Source: Aspidapion aeneum (lineage: Eukaryota > Arthropoda > Insecta > Coleoptera > Brentidae). Taken from it: DNA of 64,000 bases. Shown here piece by piece: positions 33,432-45,379 of this stretch. Location: assembly GCA_963576565.1 (NCBI GenBank), contig CAUYVT010000084.1:310001-374000 (forward strand), read 5' to 3'. Position numbers and translations under genes: made by a program. Each line of letters starts with the position of its first letter. Position 1 is the stretch's first letter. The notes beneath the pieces are model-generated. The model made no database searches and was not told the origin of the DNA. It saw only the letters and a program-made list of their open reading frames with translations.

Positions 33432-36400
33432 TTATTTTTTTAATGAGCATGAAGGACAAAGGAAAATTTCACCAAATTTATTGATATTGTGCTTAAGAAT
33501 GCATTTGAGGTGATATGTTCTGATACAGCCTTGGCATTTTCGTCCTTCGTTTTGTACATTTAGATTTCGCGTACACGTGTAGCAAAGACCAAGCGTAACT
33601 TTGATATTCTTCTCAAAAGTTGGGTAAGTTGATTCCTTAACCGAGGTAAAAGGTTGACCTATTTCAATTTGTTAAGGAGAGATACTTTATGTTTAAGAAA
33701 TGAAAATTACCAAAGACAATTAATATAAAAGGATACCAGCAACGCCAACTAGCTTTATTTTGGAAGAGGTAGCTACAGTTTTTGCAACTGAACGAAGCTC
33801 TGAACTGAGATCTACACTATTAGAGGTCCCAGGCATAGATGATTCAAAATCAGGTTCTCTTTCTTTCGCAATATCTGTTACAAAAATTAAGAAAAGTTTC
33901 GGTTTCAAAACAAAGTCAAACGGTACAAATTTGATTAAAAGGATACTTTTATTTTTTACAGTCATTGTGACTACAGAGGGCTTCACACTATAATGAATGC
34001 AAGGTTCCTCAAATTTGCATGTAAAGCAGCTGAGACTCCTCAAAAACAGTTGATTTGCACTTTTTTTGCTCCACGTTACTTGATGTGTCGCCATAATATT
34101 TGGTACTTGAGAAATATTACTTGGTATTTCAAGTTTGGCAGCTCTTATTTCGTCATCCGAAACTTCCCAGATCTTGACAGAACTCTTTCCGAGCTCTCGT
34201 ACAAAATCACCTGCACATACTATGTCATTTCCATGTAAGACAAATTTATCAGCAGTTCTTTTAAGAACTCCTCCGACGCCATCCATTGGTCCCTTGCCAT
34301 GCCCACTTTCACTGAAGTTCCATGACAATGACTCGACATTCTTAAAATATTGAGGAATTTGCTTCATCATCATGAAATAGTTGTTCCTATTTTTGTATTG
34401 TGATGTGGGTCCATCAGACAAGAAATGTATTTTTGTAATGTTTGGAAAACAAATGGCCAGTTCCTTTAAAATGCCATCGAGGTGGGCCCATACTGCATGC
34501 GACTGATGGTCTAAGTTGTCGCTGACAGAACAGAAACATTGAGAATTCACAGGGGAATCATTTTCTACTCTGTAGTAGTAAATGCCAGTATGAAGGGAAA
34601 TCTGCTTTTTGGACGCCCCAAAATGCATCGATTGAATTTCAGATTCGTATTTTGCAACATAATTTTCAGAAAAGTCTATCTGGATTAACAGTTCGTTTGG
34701 CTGTAAAAACTGTTTTAGTCTTTGCATTTCTCTTTGCTGGTGTCGCATAAAAAAAACATGTTTCATATACTGCGTCAACTGGCCTTGCAATAAATTGATG
34801 ATATTTTTTGCAGTATCGTTTTTTTCTATTTTGACTGTTTTGCGAATAGACTTCACCTCGCCCTTGATTTCTTTGTTTTCGGTTTTTGATTCCCACTGCC
34901 TATACAATATTTTTTTTGTCAACTCTTCTCCTTTTGCTCGCAGTGGAATAAATTTTCCCTTACACTCTGGACAATTGCGAAGCATACATTCTATATTCTT
35001 ATCATCGCAAACCACTGCTTTCAGAAGTTCATCCGGTTTTAGAATAGTTGTCACCTTAGCATTATAGAGTGATGTGCACAGCATCTCAATATTTGAATGC
35101 TTTGAGCAAGCGCAAGTGTCTCTATCACTTTGCTTTGGAATGACTACCCAAAACGGTTTGAACCTGCAAAAAGTTGTTTGTGATATTTTATAGGTGTCCT
35201 CATTTGCTAGATATTTCTTGTGTAAATTTGCTAGAGTGTCCAACAGAATGCGTTTTTGTTTTTTAATTTTATTTTTGGTAACAAAGTCTTTCTTTCCGGG
35301 ACACATTTTTGAATTCTCATCCTTTTCAAAGAAATCTTGAACAGACTTTGCTACTTTTTGAATAATCTCATGATTACGTTTTTTTCTATCGTACTGAGAT
35401 TCGTTCGATTTCTGGTGCATTTTATAGGATAATATTTTTTTTGTCTGTCCTACCAGGCGGTACTTTTTTATTATCTTTCCGGAAACAAATTTCTTCAAAA
35501 GATTTTTGTCATTGTGACCCACTGCTTTCTTGGAATTCTGTTCTAACTGGTCTTTTATCACTTCTCCAAAAAGTAAAGATTTTTTAACGGATGGAGGAAC
35601 TTCAATGCCCGCAATCATTTTAGTCACTTTTGTGGCAGGACTGTCAATGTCAGCTATTATATTGTCTGATTTTGTGTTATTTCGACGTTTCTCTCTCTCC
35701 AGTCTTTTTCTACTTTTATTCAATATTTTATTTAATATTTGAATTTTTTCTTGTGCCTTTTTCAATTTTCTATAACAAGAAGCTTTATCTTTTTTAATTC
35801 TTTGACGTCCAACAGACTTCTGCCTTGAAGATATTTTTTTCTTTTTTAATTTATTCATTAAATCGAAATCGTCTTTTTGGTAAACTTCTTGATTCTGTTG
35901 AATGTCCATTGATTCATCTTCACTGGTTGGAGGAGAATTTTCTTTTAAAATTTCCTCTGTTCTAGTTTGCAATTTCAACTTGTCTCTGTATCTTTTGCTG
36001 TTTTTTTTCCATCTTTTTCTTAGTGATTTTTGATCTTTTGGGGTTCGATCTTTAATAGACTTGGCCAATCCTTGTTCTTTCTCTTTTTGGTACCTCTCAC
36101 GATCTTTCCTTCTTTTTTCATTAAGCTGGTCTTCTGTTAATTTTGCTCTATGTTTTTGCACTCTTTTCCTCACTTTTTCCCTATTTATGTTATCCTTGTT
36201 TTTCTTACTTGGTGTAGGTTTTTTAGTTTTTCCTTTAAACTTCTGTGTTTTTTTGATATTTTCATCGACTTCTTGAATCTGATTATTACCATTATTCTGA
36301 GGATATAAAGAATGGATATTTTTTTTTTCAACAGTTTTATCCTTAGGTTTGGGCTCATGGTCAACAAACTTTTTGTCAGACTCGTCACTTGTTGAATGTG

Positions 36401-36659
36401 ATGGTGACGACATAACATATTTTGTGGTTTTCGGCTGTTTTTGGTTTCTAGCAGGTTTTTTTTCAGGTGTTATCTCGCACTCATAAATCTGGTATTGTTT
36501 AGGTTCTTCGCGTGACGTAGAAGGCTGTGATAGCACCGCAGATTTTGCAATTTTCTTTGCTTCCTTTTTTTCTTTTTTCATTTTTATATTTTTCTCGTAG
36601 GCTTCATTTTTTTCGCGTGTCAGTTTTTCTTTAAAATCTTTTAACTTTTTGCTATCCAT
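33432..36659 (-). CDS. Large DDE-like putative transposase with spliced PHD-finger exon
   Basis: Exon 1 (36659-33737) encodes 974 residues plus one base. A 78-nt intron (33736-33659, GTATCC...AAATAG) joins in frame to a terminal exon (33658-33432), giving about 1,049 aa. Residues 1-450 are Lys/Arg-rich and coiled. A Cys/His cluster follows (C516, C518, H521, C528, C558, C563, C566). Then an RNase H-like triad: Asp662 in LLIQIDFSENY, Asp749 in IHFLSDGPTSQYKN and Glu784 in NFSESGHGKGPMDGVGG, spaced 86 and 34 residues. The last exon forms a C4HC3 PHD finger: C1000, C1003, C1016, C1019, H1024, C1027, C1042, C1045. The long open frame suggests recent function. The catalytic assignment is inference; Asp793 is an alternative third acid. 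Confidence 0.75.
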
Positions 36660-36873
36660 TTTACATCTATAAGAAATACAAGAGGGGAGGTTTTACGTGA
36701 ACTGGTACTTTTGCGCTCGCATTTTACGCCAGAGGCAGAGGTGCAAACTCAATCTTTTGTATGAAATAAAACACCACAGAAACCCAATCCCAATTTCACT
36801 GAGTAAAGAAGCTGTTATAAGTTTTAAAAAATGAAGGGAAAAAAGTACCTTAACCTTTGGAGAAAAAAAAGCA

Positions 36874-37480
36874 TCATTCCGGTAACCAAGCATCATTCCG
36901 GTAACGAAAAACGAAATGAGAAATGTTACCGGAATGATGAAATTTTAAATTTTTCAACATGGCAACCTCTAGTATTAAAGTAAGCAAACAAAATTTTGAG
37001 GTTATGTAGTAGGCATGTAACACTATCAGAAAAATGCTCTTTATTTGGGTTTATTGTCATGAAAACCCACAAACATGGTGTTACCGGAATGGCAAATAAT
37101 AAGGGTACGCGCAAAATTTAGCGTATTTATTGTTTTATTTAAAAAAACTCACCAAAATTAGAAAAAAAACACCACCACGATATCACACAACATTCACATG
37201 CGGATACTCTCCATATACTAAGGATCGAATAATTTGCGTCGGTAATACAGATTTCTTGTTTTGAAAGTTAGGTTACCGGAATGATGCAGGACCCTTAGGA
37301 CACCACTTTTGAGCTGATAATAATTACGCTGATGAAAGTAGAAATTTTATTGGGTTGTAAACCACAAATCTGTGAATTGCTCTTTCTAAGACTATTTTTA
37401 TAACGATGATTCGCTGAACGGGTTTGCAATTATCTACGTTGAAAGTTGAAATTTCGAGTTTGTGACAGTTACCGGAATGA
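36874..37480. promoter_or_regulatory. Subterminal 13-bp motif cluster, right side (six copies)
   Basis: Reverse-oriented copies at 36874-36886 and 36893-36905; forward copies at 36925-36937, 37080-37092 (last base differs), 37272-37284 and 37468-37480. The cluster lies upstream of the transposase start, so the sites could serve both end recognition and autoregulation. Confidence 0.85.
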
Positions 37481-37660
37481 CAATTTGATGGTTTAAAATT
37501 AAAAAAAAATATTTCTAATTTCTTAAGAGCCAAACAAAAAAAAATGGATCTCAAAATAACTTTTTACTTTTACGTACTTTTGGATTTACTTGATTATATG
37601 CCATACATTGCCAGCTATGGTCGCGGACATCAAATTCTCCTTTTATATGGATTTTACCCA

Positions 37661-38983
37661 TATGTTGTTTCCAGCTTAGTTTACTGTCTAGCACCATCCC
37701 CAGGTACTTAACCTCTTACGATAGTGCAAGTGGTCTTCCGTACATTTGTGGTGCTTTGAAGCCTACTATTTTCCTCTTCTTTGTAAAGAGAACCATTTCC
37801 GTCTTGCTGGGGTTGACGGAGAGGCCGTTCTCTTGGCACCAGTTCTCTATTAGTTTGCACGCCCTTTGCATCCTTTCGCAAATGACGCCTAGGAACTTCC
37901 CTGGTACTATAACCAGTCCGTCGTCGGCGTACGCTTTGCCGTCAAATCCTTGTTCTTCCAGTTTGTGAAGTAGACTGTCCATTATAAGGCACCAGAGGTG
38001 TGGAGATAGGCAGCTGCCCTGGGGGCAGCCTCCTTTTACCCTCCTTTTGACCTGGACGTCCTTCATACTTGCCTCCACTTCTCTCTCCTGCAAGGCCATC
38101 TCGGTCCATGATATGAGGACCGGGTTGATGCCCTTTTTCTGCATTGCTCGACTTATTGAGCTTGTTCTTGCCTTATCAAAGGCTCCTTCGACGTCAAAGA
38201 AAACTGACAGTGCATATTCCTTGTTTTCGAGAGCTTTTTCTATCCTTTGCACGGTTGTATGGAGGGCTGTATCCGTAGATCTACCCTTCCAGTATGCATG
38301 CTGTTCTGTGTGGAGAGGGGATGCTTTGAGTGGTACCTCTATGAGGCACCTGTCAACCATTTTCTCCAATGCCTTCATCAAAAATGATGCCAAACTTATG
38401 GGCCGGAATGATTTTGCGGTGGTGTAATCTTTCTTCCCTGCTTTGGGTATGAATACTACCCTGGCTTTCCTCCACATTTGTGGGACATAGGTCAAAGCTA
38501 TGCTTGCCTGGAATATCCCTTTCAGGTGGGGTAACAGCGACTCAAGGCCCTTTTGCAGTAGAGCTGGGAAGATTTCGTCCGGCCCCGCTGCCTTAAACGG
38601 AAGGAAGCTTTGGACTGCCCAGGATACCGCTTCGTCGGTTACGATTTCGGCCGCTAGGCTCCAATCTGGGGCGGTTATTAAGTGGTTTTCGTCCTGGGCA
38701 GCCTCTGTGGGGTCCCTCTCGCCTGGGAAATGTGTCGCCAGGAGATGTTCGAGAGACTATTCTGCAGATTTCGTCCATGTTCCTTCCTGTGTCTTAAATA
38801 CGCCTATAGCTTCCTCCTTTTCTTGACTTAGCAGTTTCATCAGTCTGGCGGCGTCTGGAAGGCTTTCCAAGTCTTCGCAGAATTGCCACCACGACTTGCG
38901 TTTGCTTCGCCTCACCTCGTTTTTAAAGTTGTTCTTGGCGGCCTTGTGCGCATCCCAGGCTTCTTCTCTGTCCGCAATTTGGT
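37661..38983 (-). pseudogene. Non-LTR reverse transcriptase (copy 2), truncated at the transposon border
   Basis: Same RT as 8125-9191, here uninterrupted through AYADDGLVIVPG, which shows the pre-Transib state. It is cut off at 37661, so the RNase H domain is absent. It has its own stops: a Gln-to-ochre change just after GRPLALS (about 37718) and an amber at about 38758 (Glu codon in copy 1). Confidence 0.88.
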
Positions 38984-39640
38984 AAGTGTGGTCCGAGAGT
39001 GCAAATGGACCAATACTCGAGGAGTCCGGACTTACGTTGGAGAATATGTTATCCAGGCATGTTTCTGTCTCCTCCGTTATGCGGGTTGGTTCTTCAAATA
39101 GGTGTTTTATATTGTATTCTATCAGTAGATTGGTAAGTTCTTGCTTTTCCCTCTTGTATTTTGTATTGGGTCCAAAGTCTACATTAACATCTCCACAAAT
39201 TATAAAGATGTCTTTTGTATTGTAAATACTGTTCAGGAGACCCTCTAGTAGCTTTAAGTAATTTTTATAGTTTCCTTACACTGAAATTATAAAAATATAA
39301 AAATTTTTCAAATTAAGCCTATGCATGCTTCTAGATCCACCTCTATAGAATTTTTAAAAATAACTTTTTCAAAATTTAAGCTATCTTTCAAATAGATACC
39401 CACACCCCCCCCCCCCCCCTTATTCTATTTGACCTACAAAAGTATGCTGCTAGTTGATAGTTCTCAATATATGTGGAGGTCAGCTCACCTTCTGTTAACC
39501 AATGTTCATCTATACACAGTACATCTATGTCAAATTCTTGTAATATTATATTAATTGTATCACATTTCCCCTCCATCCCTTGTATGTTAAGATGGAGAAT
39601 ATTGAGTGTGTTGAGTGTTGCTTGCTTTTCTGGTATGCAT
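38984..39640 (-). pseudogene. Non-LTR endonuclease domain (copy 2)
   Basis: Same motifs as copy 1 (CIDEHWLTEGEL, ICGDVNVDFG, SDHTYQ). The C run is 15 bases here against 11 in copy 1, leaving both copies frameshifted at the same point. A 4-base deletion near 39320 also distinguishes the copies. Confidence 0.8.
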
Positions 39641-39683
39641 TTTGAGGTAGTGATTTCTGTATTTGTGACACTGCTTAAAGACG

Positions 39684-40846
39684 CTAATCGAAAAAATCTC
39701 CTCCATTTTGCAGGAACTCCTTGTTTTTTCGGAAATCAAATCGTTTTATGCCCACATTTTGTGGCCAAAAGCTATTTTCATACATCTCATTCTTGAAAAT
39801 AAGTGGAGCAGTAACAACAAACCTTTTTAGTTTATTCGGTTCAGATGGGATTTCTTTCACCATGATATCCACTTCTTTAAAGTTTGGTTTTTTCTGTATA
39901 AACTCTTTAATTATGTTGGCTGTTACACCTGCTTTGACGCGATAGATGTACAGCCATAGTTTTCTGTCTTCCCCTTGAAACTGATTGTCTTCTCCTGTTC
40001 CAATGCGCTTTTTAATTCGCCTTTTTTCATATCTAGGCAGTTTGAAGTTTTCTTCTTCTGAATCAATTATTGATTCTGTGGTTTCCTCGTGGGAGTGATT
40101 TCTCCGCGAGTGCCGAGGTGAGTACATTTTTGTTTTAAAAAAGGGTATTTGTTCATCCCTACTTTGTACATATTTTGGATTATTCCTTGTAGGAGATCGA
40201 TTGTAAACTCGCTGTTTTTAAGTATTGATTTGACGAGTTTTGCTTTTGGGATTTTCGTGAGTTATGCGGTTGTCTATGTTGTTCTTCTGATATGCCTTGT
40301 GGTGGCAGAGTGGTGTTGTTTGCTCTACTTATTTTTTCTTCCAGCATTTTTAGTGCTTGCTTTGTTGTTTCTTGCATATCTGTCATGCTTACCTTTAGTT
40401 TGTTTATTTCTTGCTCCAGTTTGTGGACGTTTTCATCCCTAGTTGTTTTTTGTATTTGCTTTCGGAGTTCATTGTTCTCTTTTTCTAGCTCTGCTATTTT
40501 CTTTTTCCCACTTTTTATTTGATCATTTAGCGTTTGGTTGGCGTAATTTAGTTCCTTTTTGCTTGCACGCTCCTCGTTTACTTTTTGTTTAAGCTGTTGG
40601 ATCTCTTCTTTTAAGGATTTTATTTCTGTTAATTCTGTTTGCTGTTTTTCGTACATTTTCTTGCATTCTGAGCCACATAAGCAGGTTTTTTTGGTCTATT
40701 ATTTGACCTTGTTTAAAATCTCTTTCGAAGCAGCTCATATGAAGGACTCCAAAACACATTTTGCATATTAGGCATTTCAATTCTTGTTTTGAATGGCATT
40801 TGTAGGTTATGGTTGGTGTTTCGTCATCCGGGTTGGTTGGCGCCAT
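39684..40846 (-). pseudogene. Non-LTR ORF1 (copy 2)
   Basis: As at 9890-11043: PHD-like finger, coiled coil and RRM-like C-terminal part. A one-base gain at about 40690 breaks the finger, and an indel at about 40225-40250 shifts the frame before the C-terminal part. Confidence 0.75.
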
Positions 40847-41397
40847 ATTTGCGAACGCACCCCGTGCGTTTGCTTGCCTGCGTCTTCGGCCTTGAAACGG
40901 CCGTCGAAAAAAAGTTGCTTCTCAACCGGCAAAGTTTTGTTCTGCTGTTGACATTTGGCAGATGGCGAAAGACAGCTGGTTTTGACGTACTGCCAGCTGT
41001 TTTCGATTTTGAAATATATTTTCTTTGCTGTTTTACTGCTTATTCTTACCCCTTTTGGGTGCTGTGAACTTCTCCACAGGTGGCGTGGCCCCCCGGCTAA
41101 TATTACTGCGACTTTGGACTTTTATTAAACTGTATTTCACACTTTTTTAGTTAATTTTTGCTAAGAGCACATTTAAGTGCATTGACATTTGACAGAATTA
41201 TGTAGGGAAATTTAAAGACTTTTAAGGTTTTTATAATTTAAGTTATAAATATTTTTTTTGTTTGGTTTTTTCTTCCATTTTAATTATAAAAATTTCTTCA
41301 TGGTATACAGTTTTTTTTTTGGTTTGATGTCGACCACACACCTGTTACTGTTTTGAAGGATATGAAGGATTTTTGTCACTTAGTTAAAGAAAAGTCG

Positions 41398-42219
41398 TCA
41401 GAAAAGTCTGGCAACACTGGTTGAGACAGTGATTCCCAGTCTCCAAGTCAAATCAAAAGGATAATTAATACAAAATATAAACATACCCTTGCTTTCTTCA
41501 GACTTTTTTTGGAATTCCTTTTGAAATATGGCACCAAGTGAATGCGCCATACCACATAAAAGTTTTTTTTCTGTCCTTTTAAGATGTGTGGTCGTAATAA
41601 CACAATTTACTAACGGCTTATCATTCAAACTAAAATATAAATAAAGCACAAAAAGTTTGTTATTAGGGACCTCCTTTTCCAGGCACTCCATTAGTTAACG
41701 TTATCCTTTAGGGGAAGGGCGGGTAATTGTGCCCCCTAAAGTTTTTTAATCATATTTTTCTTAATATTAATAGAAAATGTACAAAAAAAAAATAATAAAA
41801 CACCTGAATGTATTACGAACAAAATACATTTATAAACTTTTTAGAAATACAAAAAAACACAAAAATATTTAGCATTTTAAAAACTACCAAATGGCCACAA
41901 TTACCCCATATACGTGGGGTAATTGTGGCATGGGCTACACAAGTCTGGCAACACTGGTTGAGACAGTGATTCCCAGTCTCCAAGTCAAATCAAAAGGATA
42001 ATTAATACAAAATATAAACATACCCTTGGTTTTAGACGTTTTTCTGAATTCTTTTTGAAATATTGCATCAAGTGTGGCTGCCATACCAGATAAAAGTTTT
42101 TTGCCTGCTAGACTAATATGTGTGGTTGTAATGACACAATTTACTAACGGCTTCAAACTAAAATATAAATAAAGCACAAAAAGTTTGTTATTAGGGACCT
42201 CCTTTTCCAGGCACTCCAT
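41398..42219 (-). repeat. Two separated exon-like units with pogo left-end fragment between them
   Basis: Units at 41398-41691 (NDKP, LKRTEKK type) and 41935-42219 (ISLAGKK type), with the ~225-bp pogo fragment at 41711-41935. The equivalent interval in copy 1 (11595-22386) holds the same two outer units plus the 48-unit array between them. Confidence 0.85.
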
Positions 42220-42238
42220 TAGTTAACGTTATCCTTTA

Positions 42239-44597
42239 GGGGAAGGGCGGGTAATTGTGCCCCCCTAAAGTTTTTTAATCATATTTTTCTTAATATTAAT
42301 AGAAAATGTACAAAAAAAAATAATAAAACACCTGAATGTATTACGAACAAAATACATTTATAAACTTTTTAGAAATACAAAAAAACACAAAAATATTTAG
42401 TATTTTAAAAACTACCAAATGGCCACAATTACCCCATATACGTGGGGTAATTGTGGCATGGGCTACAATTGCCCGATTTTACATTTGCTCACAGTTGTCA
42501 CACACAAAAAATTTTCTTTCGGTGTTGGCACATGCCTCATGGGCCCACATGGCACAAGATACACAGCGTAGCCAAATCTCCCCATTTTTTCCGAATTCGC
42601 CACATACCAAGCATATATCTGCATTTATGTTTTTATCTATTACATCGTCATCGTTATCCTCGGAAAAAGAACTGGAACTGCTTTTGTTTGCTTGAATTCT
42701 GCCAGTCTTCTCTCTTAAAACCATCTTTTTCGCAGATATTGTTTGTTCTTCTTGCTCCTCACCATCACTATTAAACACCTTTCTTTTGTAACTAGATTTT
42801 TTAAGAGCCTTTTTTTGATTTTTTCTAATTTTCTTTTTGTTTTCTTTATCTTCAAGTACTTTTTTGTAAGGAGTAGAAGTTAGGATTACTGAACTTTGTT
42901 TTCTGGATGTGGTTCTTTTTACCGTCTTTTGCGATGGTCCTGGTAAGCTAAGGATCTCCTCAAATGATACTGATCCTTGTTGTTCAGCAGCTTCGTTTCC
43001 AGTATTTTCTAAAATTGCGGAGGGATCAGGATTTAAATGTATTGCCGCTGCTACAAAATCTTCATCGGAAAAAACATCAGGGTTGTGAGGATAAATCCCC
43101 GTTGACTGAAACTCCTTTATTCCCTTTTCTGATGTTGCTACCCTGACATATGCATTATTAAATAATTCGGCAATCTCAAAAGGAGTTATTTTTTCATGCG
43201 GGTGGTTCTTGAGATACTTGCTGCATTCGTTATTGTATGCAGTTTTTAGAGGCGAAAAAAAATTACGATGCCATTTTCCTTGCAGAAATTGTACACTTCG
43301 AGTGTTGAGTGGGTACAATGGTTATCCATAACCAACAAAACTGGGTCTTCCTTTGAAGGTTTGGTATGATTTTTAAAATGATGAAGATATTCCAAAAAAA
43401 GTTCTTCTGTGATCCAACCCTTATCTGAACATGAATAGATTGCTCCTACTGGTCCATTTTTTTGCAAAAGGGGCGTAATTCTTTTGCGACAGAAGATGAA
43501 CATGGGTGGCACATATAAACCTGAAGCACTGAAAGCACAGACAACTGTTATATTTTTGCCTCTTTCCCAACTTGTTGCGAATCCCACCTGCTTTAAACCT
43601 TTTGAGGCAAAAATTTTTCCAGGATTTTGTACTGTTGATATCCCTGTCTCATCCAGGTTGTAGATTCTGTTGGGGCTTAGTTGGTGCTTGGTTAAGACAC
43701 TGCTCAGATTTTCATAAAATAAAGATACTGCTTCCTTGTTAAATGCTGTAATTCTGCTTACACTGGTTGCTTCCGGTTTACGAAGAGAAACTGACGGATT
43801 TCGCTTTAGAAATCCGCGAAGCCATTCATTACCAGCGAGTTTGTTACCTTTGTTGAAGGGATTTGGAATGCCATTTTTCTCGGCGTACTCAAAAGCGCAT
43901 TTCTTAATTTCGGTCCTCGTAATGCCATAATATAATTTGGACAAGTTCAGAACGCGACTGGCAAGCTGCTTTTCTGTTTCCGGGTTAAAAACGGTGCTTC
44001 TCCCAAACTTAGGGCCCATATTCGAATTTTGCTTAAGCCGTTTTTGCAGAGTTGCTCGAGGAATGCCGAAAGCTCTCGACACCTCCCTTAGTGCTCTGCC
44101 TCCTCGTATGGCATCTAAAGCGGTTCTTAGATGATCCGCAGAGTAGCCACCCTTTTCAGTTTTAATAAAAAAACATAGTGGGGTAATTGTGGCCGGCCAC
44201 ATTTCTCCCACAAGGTGTGGTCACCATTACGCCAAAAGCACGTTTTTTACAAAAAAAATTATAAAAAAATATTACAGCAAATTAGTAGAAAAAATGATAC
44301 ATAAATTAAAATTACATACCTTAAAGATATAAATATCAATCCGCTGTAATTTTGATCACTAAAACTAAAGGCACAGCTCCGCGCTAAAATCGACACGTTT
44401 TTACATGAAAAGCACATGGCAGAATGATTCACACTTTACTCAGTTCCCAGACTGCCGCGCGCGATAGGATTTCGGGTGAAAGCTTTGGGCGCTTTCCTAA
44501 AGAGGGCGTCATTAGTATGTTGGCAAGATTTTGTCTGGTTTTTTAGAAAGGCGATGGCCCCCATTACCCCAAGGGCCACAATTACCCGCCCTTCCCC
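42239..44597 (-). mobile_element. Pogo-like DNA transposon, copy 3 (2,359 bp)
   Basis: Ends GGGGAAGGGCGGGTAATTGT and complement, flanked by TA at 42237-42238 and 44598-44599. Internally deleted. Confidence 0.9.
42479..44211 (-). pseudogene. Pogo-like transposase, copy 3 (catalytic deletion)
   Basis: Same transposase as 27534-29291. About 50 bp is missing near 43260, removing the residues PPHTSHKLQPLD including the third catalytic Asp, and the frame changes there. The N-terminal start region is lost as in copy 1. The HTH, first two Asp motifs and PHD finger remain readable in two pieces (44211-43246 and 43318-42479). Confidence 0.88.
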
Positions 44598-44835
44598 TAC
44601 CTTTAAATAATATAACTTGTTTCGGAAAAAATTAGTCCAGGGACATCCACGCTAATGATGTTTTCTTCATTTGGCCTTAATTTTTTCTGTTAAAGGAGCA
44701 TAACTTGAAAAAAATTTATAGATGCCCAAATTAGCTAGGTTTAGTATTAACCACTGTTAATAATATATACATATACTTTAATATTAAAAGAGCAATTAGC
44801 CAGGGACAGCAAATGCTTCCTATTGGGAGAATTGC
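44598..44835. other. Non-coding joint segment (third copy)
   Basis: Near-identical to 24795-25030 and 29756-30000. Confidence 0.6.
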
Positions 44836-45379
44836 CCATATCTGTCATGCTTACCTTTAGTTTGTTTATTTCTTGCTCCAGTTTGTGGACGTTTTCATCC
44901 CTAGTTGTTTTTTGTATTTGCTTTCGGAGTTCATTGTTCTCTTTTTCTAGCTCTGCTATTTTCTTTTTCCCACTTTTTATTTGATCATTTAGCGTTTGGT
45001 TGGCGTAATTTAGTTCCTTTTTGCTTGCACGCTCCTCGTTTACTTTTTGTTTAAGCTGTTGGATCTCTTCTTTTAAGGATTTTATTTCTGTTTGCTGTTT
45101 TTCGTACATTTTCTTGCATTCCGAGCCACATAAGCAGGTTTTTTGGTCTATTATTTGACCTTGTTTAAAATCTCTTTCGAAGCAGCTCATATGAAGGACT
45201 CCAAAACACATTTTGCATATTAGGCATTTCAATTCTTGTTTTGAATGGCATTTGTAGGTTATGGTTGGTGTTTCGTCATCCGGGGTGGTTGGTGCCATAT
45301 TTGCGAACGCACCCCGTGCGTTTGCTTGCCTGCGTCTTCGGCGCCTTGAAACGGCCGTCGAAAAAAAGTTGCTTCTCAA
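44835..45379 (-). pseudogene. 3'-truncated non-LTR ORF1 fragment (third copy)
   Basis: The best preserved truncated ORF1, open from 45379 to 44747: an N-terminal extension rich in Arg/Ala, MAPTTPDDETPT, the complete PHD-like finger, the coiled coil and the SMTDM breakpoint with the GNSPNRKHLLSL tail. Because this truncated form is open across a fusion, it might be expressed, but no independent support is visible. Confidence 0.7.

Larger units (their letters stand above)
32620..37659 (-). mobile_element. Candidate 5.0-kb DNA transposon with DDE-like/PHD protein
   Basis: Bounded by inverted repeats of about 28 bp with one or two mismatches (GGGTAAAATTCATATAAAAG at the left; GGGTAAAATCCATATAAAAG, reversed, at the right). 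Nine copies of a 13-bp motif, GTTACCGGAATGA in either orientation, lie only outside the gene: three on the left (32809, 33144, 33165) and six on the right (36874, 36893, 36925, 37080, 37272, 37468). Such subterminal repeats are typical transposase-binding sites. No target duplication is visible because the flanks belong to different sequences: the tail of copy 1 on the left, the retrotransposon RT of copy 2 on the right. I do not recognise the superfamily with certainty. Confidence 0.8.

Noticed and set aside
34000..34200. Additional intron inside the DDE-like gene (about 33880-33990, before TTTTTGTAACAG)
   Set aside because: Removing it shifts the frame, whereas leaving it in keeps the long frame open.
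32615..37664. Target-site duplication of the 5-kb element
   Set aside because: Left flank tctaa and right flank atatg differ, and the two flanks come from different source sequences.
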